Positions 34,135 through 42,865 of a stretch of DNA of 64,000 nt are shown one piece after another (positions within the stretch are counted from its first letter, which is position 1; every line of letters begins with the position of its first letter). This DNA comes from Candidatus Lindowbacteria bacterium RIFCSPLOWO2_12_FULL_62_27 (GTDB taxonomy: Bacteria > Lindowbacteria > 2-12-FULL-62-27): positions 434,001-498,000 of the forward strand of contig MFPR01000004.1 in the NCBI GenBank assembly GCA_001784175.1, read 5' to 3'. The notes under the pieces were generated by a model. The model searched no databases. It was given only the letters and a program-made list of their open reading frames with translations, and had not been told where the DNA came from. The position numbers and the translations under genes were made by a program.

Positions 34135-35018
34135 GAATCCTGGTCACCGGCGCCGGAGGCTATTTGGGAAGCGCCTGCGTGGGCCATCTTGCCGGGCGCC
34201 ATGAAGTGACGGCGGGCGGGCACAGTTCACCGGAACGGCCGGACGCCGTCATTCACATGGCGTTTCGATTTCCTAAAGACAACTCCGCGCGGGCCGAACT
34301 TGAAAACCAAACCGCGTTGCGCGCCATGATTGATTTCTGCATGGCCCGGAATGTTTCGCGATTCATTTTTCCGTCCACGTATGCGGTGTATCCCTGCAGC
34401 GAGCGGACCGCGGTGGAATCGGACGCCCTGTTTCCAGAATCCGAATACGCCCGCGGAAAGGGGACGGCGGAAAGGATGCTGCAGGAGTCCGGCCTTCCCC
34501 ATGTGATCCTTCGTCTGACGCACGTCTATGGCCGGGGCACCGGCGTCGGCGACGAGGGCGGCGTCATCCTGCAGTGGCTGGATCGGGCCATGCATGGAAA
34601 GGACATCGAAGTGATCGACGGAGAAACCATCGAGCGGGACTATATCCACCTTCGTGACGTCCTGGCGGCCGTCGAGGCGTGCCTTGAAAGAGAGCCGGCC
34701 ATGGGACGCGTCTACAACATCGGAAGCGGCGCCGGCGTGACGCTTCTGGATCTCGCGCGACAGATCGCGCGGATCGCCGGCGGGGAAACCGGCCGGGACG
34801 TTTCGGTGCGGAATCGCCGGAGCGCAACCCCCGTGATCTGGCGGCGGCGCGTGGACCTCCGGCGGGCGGAGGAGGAATTGGGCTTTTATCCGCGGGTCAA
34901 CCTCGTGGAAGGCTTGAAAGAGATGGCGGCGGCGCGCACGACGGGACTGCCGGATCAGCGCCTCCGGCGCCCCAAGTGCCGGCGTCTCCGACGCCGGCCG
35001 GAGGCGGCCGCAAGATGA
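34131..35018 (+). CDS. NAD-dependent epimerase/dehydratase with repeat-derived C-terminus
   Basis: A 295-residue extended SDR, short for the class. Motifs are RILVTGAGGYLGSACVGHL, AVIHMAFRF, RFIFPSTYAVYPCSE, EYARGKGTAE (Tyr-x3-Lys), THVYGRG and RVYNIGSGAGVTLLDLARQIA. It probably converts an NDP-hexose (4-epimerase, dehydratase or reductase). The final 20 or so residues, a run of Arg, Pro and Lys, are encoded by copy B of the double-hairpin repeat (34951-35002) read in another frame, so the natural C-terminus has been replaced. ATGA overlaps at both ends couple it to the WbqC and aminotransferase genes. Confidence 0.78.
   Translation: MRILVTGAGGYLGSACVGHLAGRHEVTAGGHSSPERPDAVIHMAFRFPKDNSARAELENQTALRAMIDFCMARNVSRFIFPSTYAVYPCSERTAVESDALFPESEYARGKGTAERMLQESGLPHVILRLTHVYGRGTGVGDEGGVILQWLDRAMHGKDIEVIDGETIERDYIHLRDVLAAVEACLEREPAMGRVYNIGSGAGVTLLDLARQIARIAGGETGRDVSVRNRRSATPVIWRRRVDLRRAEEELGFYPRVNLVEGLKEMAAARTTGLPDQRLRRPKCRRLRRRPEAAAR
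34951..35002 (+). repeat. Double-hairpin repeat, copy B (gene 3' end)
   Basis: Hairpin 1 has a GCGCC stem strand (34959-34963), loop TCC and GGCGC (34967-34971), changed on both strands compared with copy A (GCCTC/GAGGC). The CCCAAGT spacer and hairpin 2 (GCCGGCGTC, TCC, GACGCCGGC; 34979-34999) match copy A. It begins CGGATCAG and ends CGGCCGGA, just before the epimerase stop and the aminotransferase start. Confidence 0.85.
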
Positions 35019-36157
35019 GGATCAAGGGCGCGCATCCTGCATTTTCCGAGGGTGAAATAGCGTCGATCACCGGCGAGATCGCCGAGGTCCTTCGCTCGGG
35101 CCGGCTGATTTTGGGAAGCCGGACAGAGCGGTTTGAAGCAGCCTTCGCCGAATACGTTGGAACCCGGCATGCCATCGCCGTCAATTCCGCAACGACCGCG
35201 CTCCAGATCACCCTCCAGTATCTCGATGTCAGGGACCGCGAGGTCGTCCTTCCGACCAACACATTTCTGGCCACGGCCAACGCCGTCCTGTACGCGGGGG
35301 GACGACCGGTTTTCGGCGACATCGAACCGCAGTCTCTCGCCCTGTGCCCGGACAGCCTGATCCGGAACATCACGCCGCGCACAAAAGGCGTCATCCTCGT
35401 CCATCTGGCCGGATTCATCAGCCCGCATCTGGAAGACATTCAACAGATATGCCGGGACCGGAGGTTGTTTTTGATTGAAGACGCGTCGCATGCTCATGGG
35501 GCCCTTTACAAGGGTTCAAAGGCGGGGTCGCTGTCGTTCGCCGGATGTTTTTCCTTTTATCCCACCAAAGTCATGACGGCGGCGCTGGGCGGCATGATCA
35601 CGACAAACGATGCGGCCTTGGACCGCTACGCCAGAAGCCTTCGGCATCACGGCCAGACCGACCGGACGCTCGACGTGCTGACCCGGTTCGGGAACGACTG
35701 GCTTCTCGACGAAGTGCGATCCGTGATCGGCTATCATCAGTTGAGGGGGCTTGAGAATGCAGTTCTCAGGCGGAATGCCCTGGCGCGCCGGTACACGGAA
35801 CGATTGAAGGACGTGAAGGGCATTCAAGTATTTGAAGTTGCGCCTCACATCAGGCACGCCTACTATAAATTCCCGGTTTCCGTCGATCCGCCCATTTCCC
35901 GTGACCATCTGATGCGGCGGTTGAACGAGGAACATGACGTTGAGACCGGTGTACTCTATGATCCGCCCTGTCATCTCCAGCCCATTGTCATGGAAACGTT
36001 CGGCACGAAACCGGGTGACTGCCCGGTTTCCGAATCGATCCTCCGGCGTGAACTCTGCCTGCCGATGCATGTGAGCCTCACGGAAGAGGACGTCGATCGC
36101 GTGGTGGGAATCCTGTCCGCCGAAATCGATCTCCGGATGGACATGGCGGTCGCCTGA
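35015..36157 (+). CDS. DegT/DnrJ/EryC1 (PseC-type) PLP sugar aminotransferase
   Basis: A 380-residue aminotransferase placing an amino group on a keto-deoxy NDP-sugar. Evidence is GRLILGSRTERFEAAFAEYVG, HAIAVNSATTALQITL, LPTNTFLATANAVLYAGGRPVF, LIEDASHAHGA and the PLP lysine in FSFYPTKVMTAALGGM (Lys185). It lies immediately before NeuB and near a WecD-type acetyltransferase, which fits the PseC step (4-amination of UDP-4-keto-6-deoxy sugar made by PseB, encoded at 43988-45046). The ATG (35015) overlaps the epimerase TGA; a frame opening at 34976 lies inside the repeat and is rejected. A LegC- or PglE-type role is an alternative. Confidence 0.82.
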   Translation: MRIKGAHPAFSEGEIASITGEIAEVLRSGRLILGSRTERFEAAFAEYVGTRHAIAVNSATTALQITLQYLDVRDREVVLPTNTFLATANAVLYAGGRPVFGDIEPQSLALCPDSLIRNITPRTKGVILVHLAGFISPHLEDIQQICRDRRLFLIEDASHAHGALYKGSKAGSLSFAGCFSFYPTKVMTAALGGMITTNDAALDRYARSLRHHGQTDRTLDVLTRFGNDWLLDEVRSVIGYHQLRGLENAVLRRNALARRYTERLKDVKGIQVFEVAPHIRHAYYKFPVSVDPPISRDHLMRRLNEEHDVETGVLYDPPCHLQPIVMETFGTKPGDCPVSESILRRELCLPMHVSLTEEDVDRVVGILSAEIDLRMDMAVA

Positions 36158-37212
36158 TGGGCGGCGTCAGAATCTCGGATCGTGCGATCGGGCCGGGGCA
36201 TCCCTGTTTTGTGGTAGCCGAGATCGGCACGAACCACGATCGGAACATTCAAACGGCCCGGACCCTCATCGATGCGGCGGCGACGGCCGGCGTCGACGCG
36301 GTCAAATTTCAATTTTATCACGGCGAAGATGTCGTCACGCCCCGGGCCACCGCCGGCGAGTACGGCCTTCACAGGATGTATCCCGGCCTTCACAGAATGG
36401 TGGACATCTACAATGGCCGGCTCCGGACCCCCCGGGCGTGGTTTCCCGAACTGAGCGACCGTGTGAGAAGGCTGGGAATGATTCCGTTCGCCGCGCCGCA
36501 CTGCATCGACTGCGCGCAGTTCGCAGTGTCGCTGGGCATGCCGGCCTTCAAAGTCGCGTCCGTTGAAATCACGAACCTGCAGTTTTTGGAGGCGCTGGCC
36601 GCATTTCGAAAACCGATCATCCTCTCCACCGGCTTCGCCACCTCACGCGAGATCGCCGAGGCCGTTCGCGCGGTTCGACGCGCCGGCCACTCGAAATTGA
36701 TTCTCCTGCACTGCGTTTCCGACTATCCGACTCGGCCGCAAGACGTCAATTTGCAATTCATCCAAACGCTCCGCCGGCGATTCGGCGCACCCGTCGGATT
36801 TTCCGACCATACGACAGGCTTGGCCGTGTCGTTCGCGGCCGTCGCGCTGGGGGCGAGCGTGATCGAACGCCACGTGACACTGGATCGAAACCGGAGCGGC
36901 CCCGATCATCCGTTTGCCCTCGAGCCGCAGATGCTGGTGGAACTCGTCCGGGGCATCCGCGACATTCATCGGGCGATGGGGAAGGCCGCCAAGAAACTCA
37001 CCGCATCCGAGAGGGACAAAAGAAAACTCTTCTTCCGCAGCATCGTCGCGTCGCGGCACATTCCCAGGGGCCAGAAGATCCGCGCCGCCGACCTTGATCT
37101 CAAGCGGCCGGGCACGGGTCTGCCTCCGAAAATGCTGCGCACCGTCATCGGCCGCAGAGTGAGGAGAGACATCCGGCAATATGATCTCATTGAAACCGGT
37201 ACGCTCGTCTGA
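36157..37212 (+). CDS. neuB: NeuB-family nonulosonic acid synthase (sialic/pseudaminic acid synthase)
   Basis: A 351-residue PEP-condensing synthase making a nine-carbon sugar acid from an N-acyl hexosamine. The TIM barrel begins FVVAEIGTNHDRNIQTARTLID, with AVKFQFYH, KVASVEITNLQFLEALA, ILSTGFAT, LHCVSDYPTRPQDVNLQFI, GFSDHTTGL and IERHVTLDR. The C-terminal SAF antifreeze-like domain has FFRSIVASRHIPRGQKIRAADLDLKRPG. Length and domain order are standard. It shares 1 base with the aminotransferase stop. With PseB, PseC-type, PseH-type and PseG homologues in the window, a pseudaminic-acid-like product (PseI role) is favoured over neuraminic or legionaminic acid. Confidence 0.9.
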   Translation: MGGVRISDRAIGPGHPCFVVAEIGTNHDRNIQTARTLIDAAATAGVDAVKFQFYHGEDVVTPRATAGEYGLHRMYPGLHRMVDIYNGRLRTPRAWFPELSDRVRRLGMIPFAAPHCIDCAQFAVSLGMPAFKVASVEITNLQFLEALAAFRKPIILSTGFATSREIAEAVRAVRRAGHSKLILLHCVSDYPTRPQDVNLQFIQTLRRRFGAPVGFSDHTTGLAVSFAAVALGASVIERHVTLDRNRSGPDHPFALEPQMLVELVRGIRDIHRAMGKAAKKLTASERDKRKLFFRSIVASRHIPRGQKIRAADLDLKRPGTGLPPKMLRTVIGRRVRRDIRQYDLIETGTLV

Positions 37213-37215
37213 ACC

Positions 37216-38211
37216 ATGAACCTGCCGACCATGCCGGCCGCTCGTGAATTCCAGAGACTGACGCCAGACCGCGCCGAGGCCCTGGTGCCTTTCATCAAGG
37301 CCCATCGAAGCATTTATGACGGACAATTCAACCCGGATGTCCCGCCCGACGTGCTGGGTGACTATTTCATTCATGACCTCCGGCAGAAATTCTCGGAGGG
37401 CGTGTGGGCGGGGCTGATGCATGAACCGGCAGGGGGGGGCTTCGCGGCAGCGGTATTTCATCACAGCGCATGGGACACCAATTTTTTCGGATTTCGGATG
37501 GATCGTCTCGATTATCTGTTTGGCTCACATGAAAACGCCATGGATGCTGTTCTTTGCCGATACGCCGGCCTTTCGGAGAAGGAGGGCGTCCGCCACATCT
37601 CTGCGCGGGTAAACATGTCTGACCGTCGGACCGCGAGCGTTCTGCGCCAAAACGGCTTTGCTGAGGTGTGCGTAAAGTCCCTCTGGCGCCACTCGCTGGC
37701 GGATCCAGCGGCGGTTCAGGTGCCATCACCCCACATTCGAGCATTTTCTCCGCAAGACGGCGACGATGTCCGAGTGCTGGCGGCGACGCTGGCCGGGGCC
37801 GGCAGATTCTCCATGGACGGACGCTTTGATCCGAAGCGCGTCCGGGAGATGTATGAGCAGTGGGCGGTCCACCTGTGCGAAACGGCGCCGGCGCAGGTTT
37901 TGGTGGCGCGCGTGCGGGGTGCCACGGCCGGATTTTTGGTGTTTACGGTTGGCGTGCCCTTGTACGGTGCGCCGGACGTTGCCGATTTGAAGCCGGGCGT
38001 TGTCACGCACGTGGCGGTTGATCCGTCCCTGAGGGGGCGTGGGTTCGGCCGGGCGCTGATTGTCGCAGGATTGAAGCGCATGTGCGAGCTGGGCGCCCGC
38101 GCGGCGTACGCGGCAACCGCGGCGGGAAACGCAGCCGGCGCCGCCGCTTTTCAATCGGCGGGATTCCGCCCGGTAACATCGCATTGGGATTTCCATCGAT
38201 GGCTCGACTGA
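37216..38211 (+). CDS. WecD/PseH-like amino-sugar N-acetyltransferase (tandem GNAT)
   Basis: A 331-residue protein with two GNAT-like halves. The N-terminal half has the WecD/RffC-type WDTNFFGFRMDRLDY and RTASVLRQNGF; the C-terminal half has the full acetyl-CoA loop HVAVDPSLRGRGFGRALIVAG and AGAAAFQSAGFRPV. WecD-type enzymes acetylate 4-amino-4,6-dideoxy NDP-sugars, which is the PseH step of the pseudaminic acid pathway. ATG 37216 is 3 bases after the NeuB stop. The stop overlaps the PIG-L start by 13 bases. The acetylated position is inferred from context only. Confidence 0.8.
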   Translation: MNLPTMPAAREFQRLTPDRAEALVPFIKAHRSIYDGQFNPDVPPDVLGDYFIHDLRQKFSEGVWAGLMHEPAGGGFAAAVFHHSAWDTNFFGFRMDRLDYLFGSHENAMDAVLCRYAGLSEKEGVRHISARVNMSDRRTASVLRQNGFAEVCVKSLWRHSLADPAAVQVPSPHIRAFSPQDGDDVRVLAATLAGAGRFSMDGRFDPKRVREMYEQWAVHLCETAPAQVLVARVRGATAGFLVFTVGVPLYGAPDVADLKPGVVTHVAVDPSLRGRGFGRALIVAGLKRMCELGARAAYAATAAGNAAGAAAFQSAGFRPVTSHWDFHRWLD

Positions 38212-38924
38212 TTCAGGAGGGGGTGCGTCCCATTCTGGTCATCGCGGCCCACCCCGACGACGAGTCACTGGGCTGTGGCGGGACCATCGCGCGTCACAGC
38301 CGCCAGGGACACGACGTGCATCTTCTCATCCTCGGCGAGGGCGCCACGTCCAGAAGGCGCCATCGCACGGGCGGACGGGGCGCAGCAGCCAGGGAAGTAA
38401 AAGAATTGGACAAGGCCGTCCGCAAAGCGGCGCAGGTCCTGGGAATCAACGAGGTGCATCGCCGATATTTTCCCGACAACCGCTTTGACAGTCTGGACTT
38501 GCTCGAAATCGTCAAAACGATCGAAGAGGTCATCGAGAGGATCGGCCCCGGCCGCGTCTACACGCACAGCGCCGGGGATCTGAACCTCGACCACCGGATC
38601 GTTCACCAGGCCGTCCTGACGGCATGCCGCCCCCAGAACGGGTGCCCCGTCCAGACCATCCTGGCCTTCGAAATCCCGTCGTCCACCGAATGGCAGGGGC
38701 CTGGGAGTCACACGCCATTTTGGCCGCAAATCTACATGGACATTAAAGAGACACTGCCGTTAAAACAGAAGGCGCTCAGTTGTTATCCGACAGAAGTCCG
38801 ACCGTATCCCCATCCCCGGTCGCCTGAATCAATCGAGATCATCGCAAGACGTTGGGGCCTGAATGCAGGTCTGGAAGCCGCCGAGCCGTTCATGTTGATC
38901 CGGGATATCGTGACGTCTCCATGA
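38199..38924 (+). CDS. PIG-L/LmbE-family N-deacetylase
   Basis: A zinc-dependent deacetylase of about 241 residues: VIAAHPDDESLGCGGTIARH (metal motif AHPDDE) and a second metal motif HSAGDLNLDHRIVHQA. Family members deacetylate GlcNAc-containing lipids and small molecules. ATG 38199 overlaps the acetyltransferase gene; an internal GTG at 38223 sits right behind AGGAGG but too close to be its site. The gene is followed by the asparagine-synthetase-like gene with an ATGA overlap. Paired with that amidotransferase, it may expose an amine or alter an N-acyl group before another modification. It is a stand-alone version of the deacetylase domain in 1728-4010. Confidence 0.85.
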   Translation: MARLIQEGVRPILVIAAHPDDESLGCGGTIARHSRQGHDVHLLILGEGATSRRRHRTGGRGAAAREVKELDKAVRKAAQVLGINEVHRRYFPDNRFDSLDLLEIVKTIEEVIERIGPGRVYTHSAGDLNLDHRIVHQAVLTACRPQNGCPVQTILAFEIPSSTEWQGPGSHTPFWPQIYMDIKETLPLKQKALSCYPTEVRPYPHPRSPESIEIIARRWGLNAGLEAAEPFMLIRDIVTSP

Positions 38925-40813
38925 AGCTCCTAATAAGGTGCGGCGTTCCTCCGGACGGCGCTTCTAAATCGCAGGCTGGACTGAAGGAGCTTCATCGCTC
39001 AGACCGATTCTGCATCGAGGGGGATACAGACATCCGGCGGTTCCGGGACGCCCTGGGGTCGAGCCTTTTTGTGGGAGGTCGATTCCTTGGGGTGGATTCG
39101 GAGGCGGCCAAGATCGTTTTCCAGAAGGGCATGGAGGCCGGCCGCGAGACTCTGGAAGGCCGCTATTTCCTCGTCCTTGTCCGGCCGGACGGCTCATGCG
39201 AAGTTTGCACGGATCGGTTCGGCCAACAGGAACTATATTATGAAGAAGACTCGGAGGGCTTGGTCTTGGCTACGGATATTTCGCTCCTGCCCCGCCGCGC
39301 TCAGCGCCATCACCAGCCGGCCCTTGCGCACGCGCTTTGCGTCTACGGCTGGCGTCCTCCCAAGCGTCACACCTTTTGGGAGGGTGCGCGGCGTCTGGGG
39401 ATCGACCAGGTTCTTCGAGTGGAGGGTGGCCGCGCGCATATCCGGGACATTCCGTTCCAGCCGCTCAAGACCGGCAATTATACCGAACACCATCTGAACG
39501 CGTATGCGGATTCCCTGCTCAATGCCATTCGAGTCCGGGGATCGGACCATGGAAATGTCGTTTACCTCTCGTCCGGGTGGGACTCGACCGCGATTCTGGC
39601 GTGCCTGGTGAAGCTTTTTGGCGCGGGGAAAGTTCGAGCGATCACCGGGCGGATCATCTACTCGGATCGAAGCGGCATCATCAACCGGTTTGAAACGGAC
39701 CGGGCACGGGCGGTCGCCGATTACTATGGGATCAAGCTCGACATCGTCGACATTGACTACCGACGGGAGGGGCCCGACCTCTTGGAGCGGTTGCAGCCGT
39801 TGATGCAGGCGCACCAGATCGGCAGTATTTCGTTGCTCACTCAGGAACGCTTCGCCGCGCACGTGGCTGCAACCTCGAACGGCGACGAATCGGTCTTTGC
39901 CGGAGAAATCAGCGACGGAGCGCACAATCTCGGATTCAGCCAGTTCACCACGATCTTCCACCCGGTTCATGAGTTTCGCGAGTACAGTGACAAGATGGCC
40001 AGCTATCTGTTCGGGCCCACGTTTCTTGGACGCTTGCAAGATGGAACGTACTTCGAGGACCCTGTTTACCAGTTGCTTCGGTCCCGCCTACCGGACGCCG
40101 CCTTCGATGCGCCTGCCAACGGCAGCCGGGCCGGCCACACCATGCATCTGCTGTCCAGTTTCTTTCTCCGTCTCAGACGCTTTCCGCTCTGGTCCTTGAG
40201 CAACAGCCGGGTCCTCACCGGGGACGGTCGCATGGCGTATCTTCGGGAAATGGAAACCACCTATCTGAAGCGGGCCGCCGAAGAGGCGACGGTCGAAACA
40301 CTCTACTCGTGGTATCTTTGGCTTTACAACTCGTTCCACTGGCAGGGTTCGACGGTCCTTTCGTTATACCTGACCGCTGAGGCGCAGGGCCTCAGGATGG
40401 AGATGCCGTTCTGGGACGGCCGGATACAGGAGTTTCTGTCTGCCATGCCCGAGTCTTGGGGCCGGGGGCTCGACCTCAATCCCACCAAATATCCGCTCAA
40501 ATGGACGCTGAAACATCGGGTCGATTACCCCTTCCATCTTCAGCGCGGCCCCCATTCCTATATTTACGACGTCCAGCCGGGATTCAGTCTGGTCGCCGAA
40601 GTGTTGTACGATTCCGCGTTTTCTCCCTATTTCAGGAAAATCCTGGCACGACGGCAATATCGGGAGGTGCTGTCACCAGAAGTGTTCGATCTGGAGCATA
40701 TTGACGGAATTGTCCACCGATATCAGGAGGGAACGGAAGTGCGTGGAGAGGAACTCAGCGAACTTTTGGCCCTATGCCAGCTCTCAGCCGCAGGATGGTT
40801 CGCCTCGCGATGA
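38921..40813 (+). CDS. Asparagine-synthetase-like (AsnB family) protein without N-terminal Cys
   Basis: A 630-residue protein with the two-domain AsnB layout. The N-terminal half resembles a class II glutamine amidotransferase (EGRYFLVLVRPDG, CTDRFGQQELYY), but the residue after Met1 is Lys rather than the catalytic Cys2, so ammonia release from glutamine is unlikely. The C-terminal half has an ATP-pyrophosphatase PP-loop, LSSGWDSTAILACL (218-222 region; usual SGGxDS), and FAGEISDGAHN. It would adenylate a carboxylate and add an amine from another source, for example to amidate a uronic or nonulosonic acid or form an amidine. Start ATG 38921 overlaps the PIG-L stop; the stop overlaps the radical SAM start. 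Confidence 0.82.
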   Translation: MKLLIRCGVPPDGASKSQAGLKELHRSDRFCIEGDTDIRRFRDALGSSLFVGGRFLGVDSEAAKIVFQKGMEAGRETLEGRYFLVLVRPDGSCEVCTDRFGQQELYYEEDSEGLVLATDISLLPRRAQRHHQPALAHALCVYGWRPPKRHTFWEGARRLGIDQVLRVEGGRAHIRDIPFQPLKTGNYTEHHLNAYADSLLNAIRVRGSDHGNVVYLSSGWDSTAILACLVKLFGAGKVRAITGRIIYSDRSGIINRFETDRARAVADYYGIKLDIVDIDYRREGPDLLERLQPLMQAHQIGSISLLTQERFAAHVAATSNGDESVFAGEISDGAHNLGFSQFTTIFHPVHEFREYSDKMASYLFGPTFLGRLQDGTYFEDPVYQLLRSRLPDAAFDAPANGSRAGHTMHLLSSFFLRLRRFPLWSLSNSRVLTGDGRMAYLREMETTYLKRAAEEATVETLYSWYLWLYNSFHWQGSTVLSLYLTAEAQGLRMEMPFWDGRIQEFLSAMPESWGRGLDLNPTKYPLKWTLKHRVDYPFHLQRGPHSYIYDVQPGFSLVAEVLYDSAFSPYFRKILARRQYREVLSPEVFDLEHIDGIVHRYQEGTEVRGEELSELLALCQLSAAGWFASR

Positions 40814-42363
40814 TGAGAGGCGCGTCGAAACTGGACTTGCTGATCGTCTCGCCCGGCGACCACAAGATCATTTACCAGGACCTGGCGGCGGAATACGCCG
40901 CGCTCGAACCGCCCATTTGGGCGGGGCTCATTGCAAACTTTGCGAGACACAAAGGCTGCAGCGTCGATATCATCGACCAGCAGGCCGAGGGCCTGACGCC
41001 GGGGGATATCGTCCGGAGGGCCTTGGACGACCGGCCGAGGCTCGTGGCCATCCTCGTCTATGGCCAGCAGCCGTCCGCGTCCACTCAAAACATGACCATG
41101 GCCGGCGAGATCGCGGCGCAATTCAGTGAACACGCGCCGGAATTCAAAACGATCCTGATCGGCGGCCACGTCTCCGCCATCCCGGAACCCACGATGCGGG
41201 AGACGGCCTGCGATTTCGTATGCGAGGGGGAAGGCCCCTGCACCGTGGATGCGCTCCTTCAGCTTGAGAACATGAACGATCCCTCGGACTACTCCAAAGT
41301 CCCGGGTCTTTGGTACCGGCGCGATGGACACATCCTGAACACAAACCCCGCGCCGGTCGTGCCGGAAAAAGAACTGCCGGCCACCCTGCCCGGCATCGCA
41401 TGGGACCTTCTGCCGATGCATGCCTACCGGGCGCACAACTGGCACTGTTTCTCGCACATCCACGACCGCAGCCCCTATGCATCGATGTATACGAGCCTCG
41501 GCTGCCCGTTCAGATGCACCTTTTGCTGCATCAACGCACCCTTCGGATCGGCCGGACTGCGATGCTGGGATCCAAAATTCGTCATCACGGAACTCGACCT
41601 CCTGGCCAACCGCTACCGCGTCAAGAACATCAAAATCGCCGACGAGATGTTCGTCTTGAATGAACGCCACGTGCTGGATCTGTGCGACCTCATCATCGAA
41701 CGGGGCTATGAGTTTAACTTCTGGGCATACGCGCGCGTCGATACAGTCAAGGACAGGTTTCTGGAGAAACTCAAGAAAGCCGGATTCAACTGGCTCTGCC
41801 TCGGGATCGAATCGAGGAGCAACCATGTTCGCGCAGGGGTCGTCAAGGGACAGTACAGCGAAGAGGACATCTACGATACGGTGCAGCGCATCAAGAACGC
41901 CGGCATCCATGCCTTCGGCAACTACATCTTTGGCCTGCCGGACGACACCTGCGAATCGATGCAGGAAACGCTGGATCTGGCGGTCGACCTCAACTGTGAG
42001 ATGGCCAATTTTTATTGCGCCGCCGCCTACCCGGGATCCAAACTCTACGAGATGGCGAAGGCGAAGGGTTGGCGCCTCCCCGAGAAATGGCATGACTTCT
42101 CACAGCATTCCTACGGCCAGTTGCCGCTGCCGACAGAGACGCTTCCCGCAGGAGAAGTTTTGGCGTTTCGGGACAAGGCCTGGCAAATCTATTTCACCAA
42201 TCCCCGGTATCTCAATCTGATTCTGGAAAAATTCGGCCGGGAGGCGGTGGATCACATCGCCAAGCTGACCACGTATACGCTGCGTCGAAAGCATGCGGCG
42301 CCCCTGCGCGTTGAACCGTGTCTGCGAAAGGACGCGACGGAAGTGAAGGGCGTCAGCGTCTGA
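40810..42363 (+). CDS. B12-binding-domain radical SAM protein
   Basis: A 517-residue radical SAM enzyme. Residues about 8-150 form a cobalamin-binding-like domain (LLIVSPGDHKI, IWAGLIANFARHKGCSVDIIDQQ, TILIGGHVSAIPE). The [4Fe-4S] motif CPFRCTFC uses Cys232, 236 and 239. The barrel includes EMFVLNERH, WAYARVDTVKD, LCLGIESRSNHVRAGV and GNYIFGLPDDT. Such proteins methylate or rearrange carbons, or act on lipids and sugars. ATG 40810 overlaps the AsnB-like stop (ATGA). It ends the plus-strand operon and converges, with an 11-base overlap, on the X-domain gene; a second enzyme of this class (60087) carries an X domain at its own C-terminus. Confidence 0.82.
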   Translation: MMRGASKLDLLIVSPGDHKIIYQDLAAEYAALEPPIWAGLIANFARHKGCSVDIIDQQAEGLTPGDIVRRALDDRPRLVAILVYGQQPSASTQNMTMAGEIAAQFSEHAPEFKTILIGGHVSAIPEPTMRETACDFVCEGEGPCTVDALLQLENMNDPSDYSKVPGLWYRRDGHILNTNPAPVVPEKELPATLPGIAWDLLPMHAYRAHNWHCFSHIHDRSPYASMYTSLGCPFRCTFCCINAPFGSAGLRCWDPKFVITELDLLANRYRVKNIKIADEMFVLNERHVLDLCDLIIERGYEFNFWAYARVDTVKDRFLEKLKKAGFNWLCLGIESRSNHVRAGVVKGQYSEEDIYDTVQRIKNAGIHAFGNYIFGLPDDTCESMQETLDLAVDLNCEMANFYCAAAYPGSKLYEMAKAKGWRLPEKWHDFSQHSYGQLPLPTETLPAGEVLAFRDKAWQIYFTNPRYLNLILEKFGREAVDHIAKLTTYTLRRKHAAPLRVEPCLRKDATEVKGVSV

Positions 42364-42865
42364 AGGCGGGTTTCAGTCGATAATACAGGAGGGCGAAAGG
42401 TAGCGCCAGCGCGGCCAGACACGCCGCGGACAGGGCGCCGGCCATTGCCCGGATTCTGTCCAACACGAATCCTTTCCATGTCACTTGCCTGAAATGTTTC
42501 ACCGGCGCGTGGGAGACGATCCTTGAAACGCCGGCCGCCGTTAAAAAACGGATGATCCCCCCATATCCGCGGCCGTCCACATGGTTGTACGGCACATAGG
42601 CTTCATCGATCCGCTCCCGCCGGAGCCTCTCCAGACACAGCCGGTTCAATCCTCCGTAGGTCATCCACGGCCGGTCATACAGCAGAAAATCAGCTTCCAC
42701 ACCTTCCGATGCCTTGCGGATCTCCTTTTCCGCGGATGGCTGGACAATCCAGATCCACCGGACGCCAGCGTCTCCGACGCCGGCCGGATACCGCACCTCT
42801 TTGAGATACCGAAACAGAGCCAGACACTGCGACAGCGGGGCGGACCGGATCAGCAGGATGTTCAT
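42353..42865 (-). CDS. Stand-alone X-domain protein, possibly membrane-anchored, with in-frame repeat
   Basis: A 170-residue protein of unknown function. Residues 1-120 (starting MNILLIRSAPLSQ, with LRRERIDEAYVPYNHVDGRGYG) match the X domain in the radical SAM protein at 60087 (NILILRSTRMWH; YSNTDGRSFENV) and in 1728-4010. The fold resembles the N-terminal lobe of heptosyltransferase-like GT-B proteins. Residues about 140-165 are hydrophobic (AGALSAACLAALALPFALLYY), probably one membrane segment with a basic end. Eleven residues (YPAGVGDAGVR, about 26-36) come from repeat copy D and are absent from the relatives. The start overlaps the upstream glycosyltransferase stop by 4 bases. Confidence 0.6.
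   Translation of the reverse strand: MNILLIRSAPLSQCLALFRYLKEVRYPAGVGDAGVRWIWIVQPSAEKEIRKASEGVEADFLLYDRPWMTYGGLNRLCLERLRRERIDEAYVPYNHVDGRGYGGIIRFLTAAGVSRIVSHAPVKHFRQVTWKGFVLDRIRAMAGALSAACLAALALPFALLYYRLKPAFRR
42758..42789 (-). repeat. Double-hairpin repeat, copy D (truncated, in-frame inside a gene)
   Basis: Only hairpin 2 remains: GCCAGCGTC (42764-42772), loop TCC, GACGCCGGC (42776-42784), with one A-C mismatch, flanked by CCGGA and CCGGAT. Read on the gene's strand it adds 33 bases (11 codons) between CGG codons, keeping the frame of the X-domain protein. Confidence 0.75.
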
